From the NCBI GenBank assembly GCA_030603385.1, contig JAUVXW010000022.1, positions 1 through 64,000 of the forward strand: a stretch of 64,000 nucleotides of DNA. Reading direction: 5' to 3'. Source of the DNA: Promethearchaeota archaeon (GTDB lineage: Archaea > Asgardarchaeota > Lokiarchaeia > Sigyniarchaeales > SOKP01). Each line of letters starts with the position of its first letter. The stretch's first letter is position 1. Below, piece by piece: positions 62,202 to 64,000 of the stretch. Made by a program: the position numbers and the translations under genes. The notes under the pieces were generated by a model. That model made no database searches. It saw nothing but the letters and a program-made list of their open reading frames with translations, and was not told where the DNA came from.

Positions 62202-62511
62202 TTTTAAGATTTTCTATAGAAAAGTAATCTCCTTTATACTCTTTTAAAATTCTGTTTTCATAAAGAAAGCTAATTAATTCTAAAATTTTAACAAGATCTC
62301 CTCGAACTTCTTTTTCATATTGTTCATACTGGCCATGAGAAATAGGTTGCATTATTCCGTTGATAATTTCATTAATTTTAACGATAGATTTTGGTAGGAA
62401 AATCAATCTTTTAATTACTGAATCATAAGTTTCTCTATCAATAATTTTTAACTCTTTAAGCTCTATTAGAGTATTTTTATGTATTTGAATCGTAGTTATT
62501 TTTTTTGACAT
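62176..62511 (-). CDS. Ribbon-helix-helix protein
   Basis: A 111-residue protein. The start KKITTIQIHKNTLIELKELK then RETYDSVIKRLIFLPKS is the RHH fold of archaeal VapB/CopG-like DNA-binding proteins. The C-terminal half is helical (YEKEVRGDLVKILELISFLY) and probably binds a partner. It overlaps the HD hydrolase start by 26 nt. It could be an antitoxin-like autoregulator of the operon, or a conditional regulator. Confidence 0.75.
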   Translation of the reverse strand: MSKKITTIQIHKNTLIELKELKIIDRETYDSVIKRLIFLPKSIVKINEIINGIMQPISHGQYEQYEKEVRGDLVKILELISFLYENRILKEYKGDYFSIENLKNEIEKGSE

Positions 62512-62676
62512 GATATAGATATCTATAGAATGCTATAGTATTTAAATTTATTTATCTCAAATAAATATAAAAAAAGGTCATCTTTAGAAAAATCGTTTAC
62601 AATTTAGCTTTTTTCACTAGTTTTTGGGCATTTTTACCAAAACATTTAAATAGTTGATTAGAATTTATTTTAAATA

Positions 62677-62826
62677 ATGATGTCTTTAGAAATGGATTCT
62701 GAAAGGAATTTTGCTAAGGAATTTTTAGCAGCAAAAGAGAAACTTGATAAAATTGGTTTTGAAGTAGTTGGTACTAAAGACATTAAGGGCCTTATTTATT
62801 TTGTTGTGAAAGAAAAGAAATCTTAG
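62677..62826 (+). CDS. Small hypothetical protein
   Basis: A 49-residue frame with tandem ATGs (62677, 62680): MMSLEMDSERNFAKEFLAAK, then LDKIGFEVVGTKDIKG and a strand LIYFVVKEKK. It looks like a helix plus two-strand mini-domain. Family unknown. Divergent from the RHH operon; about 100 nt before the next small gene. Confidence 0.45.
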   Translation: MMSLEMDSERNFAKEFLAAKEKLDKIGFEVVGTKDIKGLIYFVVKEKKS

Positions 62827-62929
62827 TTATATATACTAAGAAAAAATAGAAAATCTAATTTAGAGATCCAAAGAATTTAAATGTATTAATATTTATTTAA
62901 CATAAGAAAGATAGAATTTGTGATTTTAT

Positions 62930-63118
62930 ATGAGCAAAGAAATTGAAGATGATTATTTAGAATTAATAAAATTAGGTGAAAAAGCAGGAATTTCTGAATT
63001 AATGGAAGTATATGGTCAATCTGAAGAAAATATGAAAATCACTGAAGAATATTTAAAAGAATATGATGGAAAGTTTTTTTTAACAACAACTAATTCTACT
63101 AAACAACCTCTATGGTAA
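62930..63118 (+). CDS. Small acidic hypothetical protein
   Basis: A 62-residue acidic helical protein: IEDDYLELIKLGEKAGISEL, MEVYGQSEENMKITEEYLKE, ending FFLTTTNSTKQPLW. It ends 3 nt before the ATG of the serine-protease-like gene and is therefore translationally coupled with it. Function unknown; possibly a small subunit or regulator of that protein. Confidence 0.6.
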   Translation: MSKEIEDDYLELIKLGEKAGISELMEVYGQSEENMKITEEYLKEYDGKFFLTTTNSTKQPLW

Positions 63119-63121
63119 ATT

Positions 63122-64000
63122 ATGCCTAATTGGGCCGAAATTTTAAATGAAATTCATAAATTAGTTGAGAACTTAAAAAAATCCCAGCCACCTTCAAAAA
63201 AAAGCCCTTTTGATATAATAAGAAGAAAATATTTAAAACTAGTAAATAAAAAGACTGGAAGAAATACTATTTTATATGCTTCTAATTGGACGCAACCTGG
63301 AGATATACCTTCTAATTTGTTAATGGTAAATGATAAAGATGTGCAGGGCTTTATGACGGTAATTCATGGTTTACAAGGCGAAGAGCTTGATATAATTTTG
63401 CATACTCCTGGAGGTTCGCCGACAGCAGCAGAAGCTCTAGTTACATATTTAAGATCTAAATTTAATAATATTCGTGTTATTATTCCTTATGCTGCAATGT
63501 CAGCAGGCACTATGTTGGCTTGTAGTGCCGATGAGATAATTATGGGAAAAAACTCATTTATAGGTCCAACCGATCCACAAGTGATCTATCGTACTCCAGA
63601 TAGAATAGGCACTTCCCCCGCACATGCTATTTTAGATCAATTTGAAAAAGCAAAAGAAGAATGTATAGAAGAACCTAGAAATATTGGTGTTTGGATGCCA
63701 ATTGTTAGAAGTTATGGCCCCTCTCTTCTTGTGGAATGTGAAAATTCTATTAGACTCTCAAATGAATTAGTTGAGAATTGGTTAAAAAAATACATGTTTA
63801 AGGATGATAATGAGAGCGATGAAAAAGCAAGAGAAATATCTCGATATCTTTCAGATCATAAAAATTTTTTAAGTCACGATCGTCATATTGGAATTGAAGA
63901 AGCAAAGAGTCTAGGATTAAAAATATCTAATTTAGAAGATGATCAAACATTTCAAGATTTAATATTATCTGTTTTTCATGCTACAACACATACATTTGGA
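63122..64000 (+). CDS. SDH/SppA-ClpP-class serine protease, partial
   Basis: The first 293 codons of a gene that runs off the window. LDIILHTPGGSPTAAEALVT is the Gly-Gly oxyanion strand of the ClpP/crotonase fold and PYAAMSAGTMLACSADEIIM contains the nucleophile Ser (about residue 127), followed by GKNSFIGPTDPQV. This matches the serine dehydrogenase-proteinase (SDH_sah) / SppA group, typical of archaea and bacteria. No N-terminal membrane helix, so probably cytosolic. The C-terminus is outside the window. Confidence 0.85.
   Translation, partial: MPNWAEILNEIHKLVENLKKSQPPSKKSPFDIIRRKYLKLVNKKTGRNTILYASNWTQPGDIPSNLLMVNDKDVQGFMTVIHGLQGEELDIILHTPGGSPTAAEALVTYLRSKFNNIRVIIPYAAMSAGTMLACSADEIIMGKNSFIGPTDPQVIYRTPDRIGTSPAHAILDQFEKAKEECIEEPRNIGVWMPIVRSYGPSLLVECENSIRLSNELVENWLKKYMFKDDNESDEKAREISRYLSDHKNFLSHDRHIGIEEAKSLGLKISNLEDDQTFQDLILSVFHATTHTFG

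Noticed and set aside
1..64000. CRISPR arrays, rRNA or tRNA genes, complete insertion sequences
   Set aside because: No regular repeat-spacer pattern, no rRNA segments, no tRNA with T-loop and acceptor stem, and no transposase were seen. A tRNA scan with software would be needed to exclude intron-containing tRNAs.

Overview
The window is a low-GC (roughly 30 percent by eye), gene-dense archaeal chromosome segment, most likely from an Asgard archaeon of the Lokiarchaeia type. The case rests on an archaeal uS10 gene, an archaeal-type FMN-domain glutamate synthase, Lrp/AsnC regulators and RAM-domain proteins, together with eukaryote-like items: a Rab-like small GTPase, a longin/roadblock-like protein, a BUD23-like methyltransferase and families of small tetraspan membrane proteins. 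The assignment is by family recognition only; no database search was possible.

Layout. 1-5 kb: end of a nitronate monooxygenase-like gene, 3-hydroxyacyl-CoA dehydrogenase, alkylsulfatase-like hydrolase, a QueG-like Fe-S protein and an unknown gene. 5-10 kb: carAB. 10-14 kb: a heterodimeric ABC exporter. 15-29 kb: a nitrogen-assimilation block (glnA, Lrp regulator, two small DNA/zinc-binding type proteins, FMN glutamate synthase, NfnA/SudB-like and GltD-like flavoproteins, two glutamate dehydrogenases), interrupted by pepF and guaA. GlnA, GltB/GltD and Gdh between them supply glutamine and glutamate, which CarA and GuaA use as amide donors. 29-35 kb: a permease with a decayed copy, then small Asgard-type proteins. 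35-45 kb: a non-coding stretch with two copies of a structured RNA element, a nucleotide-sugar dehydrogenase, redox and signalling genes, BUD23-like methyltransferase, a radical SAM gene, an HNH-endonuclease gene and a decayed radical SAM copy, rpsJ. 45-58 kb: bactofilin-like protein, IMPase, URO-D family protein, DNA glycosylase, two V4R-like proteins, a GC-rich structured non-coding RNA, tandem Ldh2-type dehydrogenases, CDF transporter, PhzF and flavodoxin. 58-64 kb: membrane and surface proteins, Rab-like GTPase, MESH1-like HD hydrolase with an RHH partner, and the start of a ClpP/SppA-class serine protease.

Main discoveries. (1) At least five genes (QueG-like, GDH2, rpsJ, a V4R-like protein, flavodoxin) have their family-conserved N-terminus only if translation starts at an isoleucine codon (ATT, ATA or ATC) placed 4 to 7 nt after a GGTGA or GGAGTGA Shine-Dalgarno sequence; no ATG/GTG/TTG is available there. 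(2) Two copies of an about 66-nt RNA element (35387-35453 and 35753-35817) keep the same two-hairpin, closed-stem fold with compensating base changes and conserved loops. (3) A 290-nt GC-rich multi-hairpin RNA lies at 50476-50765. (4) Five decayed gene copies (four of them surviving only as 3' or internal pieces) lie beside or near related genes, and two genes are broken by indels in poly-A runs. No rRNA, tRNA or CRISPR array was found.
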